A stretch of DNA of 64,000 nucleotides. It comes from Saussurea involucrata (lineage: Eukaryota; Streptophyta; Magnoliopsida; Asterales; Asteraceae). A program made the position numbers and the translations under genes. The stretch is taken from the NCBI GenBank assembly GCA_033807775.1, contig JAWVWS010001049.1, forward strand, positions 1-64,000, written 5' to 3'. The notes under the pieces were generated by a model. The model saw nothing but the letters and a program-made list of their open reading frames with translations. It had not been told where the DNA came from and searched no databases. Positions within the stretch are counted from its first letter, which is position 1, and every line of letters starts with the position of its first letter. Positions 61,001-64,000 of the stretch are shown here, piece by piece.

Positions 61001-64000
61001 TTCATCGGGTTTCGGACTTAGATCTAAGCATAAAGTCCTGTTTGTTGAAAAATCCGTATAAAATCACTCACTCATTGGTCTGATTGAGGTGTATAATATA
61101 TCGATGGAAAGCTCTCTGTGTCTAGAACAACTTTCTAGTTTACAACGAGATCTAATTGCGACTTTAAGGGGCTCGAAATAATGTATTTCCAAAACTGGTC
61201 ATGTTAAAACGGGTTTTGCGCACTGTTTTTTTTAAAATTCATATAAAATCGGTCATTGATCCAAAAAATATGCATTTTAGACGATTAGATTCCTAAGAAA
61301 TAGTAGTACGTTTCTAATTTAGATGTCAAATCTTAATTTGTTCTCTAAGTATGGGTAAATCGTCAAAACGCTTGTAGGACGGAAGCTGTAACTTTTCAAA
61401 GTTGTTTTCTACTAAAAACTTGGGGTGATCATCGGTCGGGTCGGGTCGGGCCGAAAAACCCCCATCCCGATCGGGTTTTGGGTGGACAAAACAGGCCCCG
61501 AAACCCTGCCTAAGTAAAGTTCGAGTTTCGGACTTTGGGTCTAATCGGTTTTCGGGTTCATCGGGTCGGGTTCATCGGGTTTCGGACTTAGATCTAAGCA
61601 TAAAGTTCTGTTTGTTGAAAAATACGTATAAAATCACTCACTCATTGGTCTGATTGAGGTTTATAATATATCGATGTAAAGATCTCTGTGTCTAGAACAA
61701 CTTTCTAGTTTACAACGAGATCTAATTGCGACTTTAAGGGGCTCGAAATAATGTATTTCCAAAACTGGTCATGTTAAAACGGGTTTTGCGCACTGTTTTT
61801 GTAAAATTCATATAAAATCGGTCATTGATCCAAAAAATATGCATTTTAGACGATTAGATTCCTAAGAAATAGTAGTACGTTTCTAATTTAGATGTCAAAT
61901 CTTAATTTGTTCTCTAAGTATGGGTAAATCGTCAAAACGCTTGTAGGACGGAAGCTGTAACTTTTCAAAGTTGTTTTCTACTAAAAACTTGGGGTGAGCA
62001 TCGGTCGGGTCGGGTCGGGCCAAAAACCCCCATCCCGATCGGGGTTTGGGTGGACAAAACAGGCCCCGAAACCCTCCCTAAGTAAAGTTCGAGTTTCGGA
62101 CTTTGGGTCTAATCGGTTTTCGGGTTCATCGGGTTTCGGACTTAGATCTAAGCATAAAGTTCTGTTTGTTGAAAAATTCGTATAAAATCACTCACTCATT
62201 GGTCTAATTGAGGTGTATAATATATCGATGGAAAGCTCTCTGTGTCTAGAACAACTTTCTAGTTTACAACGAGATCTAATTGCGACTTTAAGGGGCTCGA
62301 AATAATGTATTTCCAAAACTGGTCATGTTAAAACGGGTTTTGCGCACTGTTTTTGTAAAATTCATATAAAATTGGTCATTGATCCAAAAAATATGCATTT
62401 TATACGATTAGATTCATAAGAAATAGTAGTACGTTTTTAATTTAGATGTCAAATCTTAATTTGTTCTCTAAGTATGGGTAAATCGTCAAAACGCTTGTAG
62501 GACGGAAGCTGTAACTTTTCAAAGTTGTTTTCTACTAAAAACTAGGGATGAGCATCGGTTGGGTCGGGTCGGGCCGAAAAACCCCCATCCCGATCGGGTT
62601 TTGGGTGGACAAAACAGGCCCCGAAACCCTTCCTAAGTAAAGTTCGAGTTTCGGACTTTGGGTCTAATCGGTTTTCGGGTTCATCGGGTCGGTTTCATCG
62701 GGTTTCGGACTTAGATCTAAGCATAAAGTTATGTTTGTTGAAAAATCCGTATAAAATCACTCACTCATTGGTCTGATTGAGGTGTATAATATATCGATGG
62801 AAAGCTCTCTATGTCTAGAACAACTTTCTAGTTTACAACGAGATCTAATTGCGACTTTAAGGGGCTCGAAATAATGTATTTCCAAAACTGGTCATGTTAA
62901 AACGGGTTTTGCGCACTGTTTTTGTAAAATTCATATAAAATTGGTCATTGATCCAAAAAATATGCATTTTAGACGATTAGATTCCTAAGAAATAGTAGTA
63001 CGTTTTTAATTTAGATGTCAAATCTTAATTTGTTCTCTAAGTATGGGTAAATCGTCAAAACGCTTGTAGGACGGAAGCTGTAACTTTTCAAAGTTGTTTT
63101 CTACTAAAAACTAGGGGTGAGCATCGGTCGGGTCGGGTCGAGCCGGGCCGAAAAACCCCCATCCCGATCGGGTTTTGGGTGGACAAAACTGGCCCCGAAA
63201 CCCTTCCTAAGTAAAGTTCAAGTTTCGGACTTTGGGTCTAATCGGTTTTCGGGTTCATCGGGTCGGGTTCATCGGGTTTCGGACTTAGATCTAAGCATAA
63301 AGTTCTGTTTGTTGAAAAATCCGTATACAATCACTCACTCATTGGTCTGATTGAGGTGTATAATATATCGATGGAAAGCTCTCTATGTCTAGAACAACTT
63401 TCTAGTTTACAACGAGATCTAATTGCGACTTTAAGGGGCTCGAAATAATGTATTTCCAAAACTGGTCATGTTAAAACGGGTTTTGCGCACTGTTTTTGTA
63501 AAATTCATATAAAATTGGTCATTGATCCAAAAAATATGCATTTTAGACGATTAGATTCCTAAGAAATAGTAGTACGTTTTTAATTTAGATGTCAAATCTT
63601 AATTTGTTCTCTAAGTATGGGTAAATCGTCAAAACGCTTGTAGGACGGAAGCTGTAACTTTTCAAAGTTGTTTTCTACTAAAAACTAGGGGTGAGCATCG
63701 GTCGGGTCGGGTCGAGCCGGGCCGAAAAACCCCCATCCCGATCGGGTTTTGGGTGGACAAAACTGGCCCCGAAACCCTTCCAAAGTAAAGTTCAAGTTTC
63801 GGACTTTGGGCCTAATCGGTTTTCGGGTTCATCGGGTCGGGTTCATCGGGTTTCGGACTTAGATCTAAGCATAAAGTTCTGTTTGTTGAAAAATCCGTAT
63901 AAAATCACTCACTCATTGGTCTGATTGAGGTGTATAATATATCGATGGAAAGCTCTCTATGTCTAGAACAACTTTCTAGTTTACAACGAGATCTAATTGC
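55020..64000 (+). repeat. Satellite array, block C (to window end)
   Basis: The monomer broken by the second element resumes at the duplicated TAGAC. Units then start at 55164, 55729, 56303, 56872, 57432, 57999, 58568, 59142, 59710, 60274, 60847, 61422, 61991, 62545, 63114 and 63688; the last is cut by the window end. This block shows more private substitutions per unit than block A. The unit at 57432 is the most divergent: it reads GGGGTGGGCATCGG at its start and has a more regular GGGTTTCGGG-type module. Several units carry an extra GGGCC or GAGCC step (58568, 60274, 60847, 63114, 63688). No gene is present. Confidence 0.97.

Overview
The window is plant nuclear repeat DNA, probably from a eudicot. 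About 55.5 kb of the 64 kb is one tandem satellite with a monomer of roughly 569 bp. I count about 98 monomer starts, all in the same orientation. Two transposable elements interrupt the array. A plant origin is supported by the Copia-type retroelement parts (initiator-tRNA-Met primer-binding site, GGGGGAG polypurine tracts, TG...CA LTRs), by a Copia-type Gag protein, and by a captured fragment of a plant T-complex protein 11 (TCP11)-like gene. No rRNA, tRNA, CRISPR array or intact host gene is visible.

Layout. (1) 1-40422: uninterrupted satellite, 71 full monomers plus ends. Most units are 567-569 bp, with 554-564 and 573-575 bp length classes caused mainly by gain or loss of GGGTC units and of one 14-bp repeat. 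(2) 40423-44517: a 4095-bp insertion flanked by a 10-bp target duplication. It has 851-bp, about 99% identical terminal inverted repeats. Each repeat is the 3' end of a Copia-like element (polypurine tract plus 269-bp LTR), so the element carries its two LTRs inverted with both U5 ends outward. Between them lie the frameshifted 5' part of a TCP11-like gene and noncoding retroelement 3' sequence with three small repeat families. (3) 44518-50617: satellite again, including a very young local amplification. (4) 50618-55019: a complete 4402-bp non-autonomous Copia-type element with a 5-bp TAGAC duplication, LTRs of 1163/1159 bp that differ by one substitution and a poly-C length, a primer-binding site, a single Gag-like ORF of 401 codons, a 12-copy minisatellite and a polypurine tract. 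It has no protease, integrase or reverse transcriptase. (5) 55020-64000: satellite to the window end.

How it works together. The satellite carries no credible gene. The short recurring ORFs start at GTG and simply follow monomer length. Shared rare variants show that blocks of 2, 4, 5, 8, 9, 10 and 15 monomers have been copied to new places in the array, so it evolves by repeated unequal exchange without one fixed higher-order repeat. The only protein-coding unit that looks intact is the Gag of the second element, which would need pol enzymes from a partner element. The most unusual object is the inverted-LTR, gene-carrying insertion at 40.4-44.5 kb.
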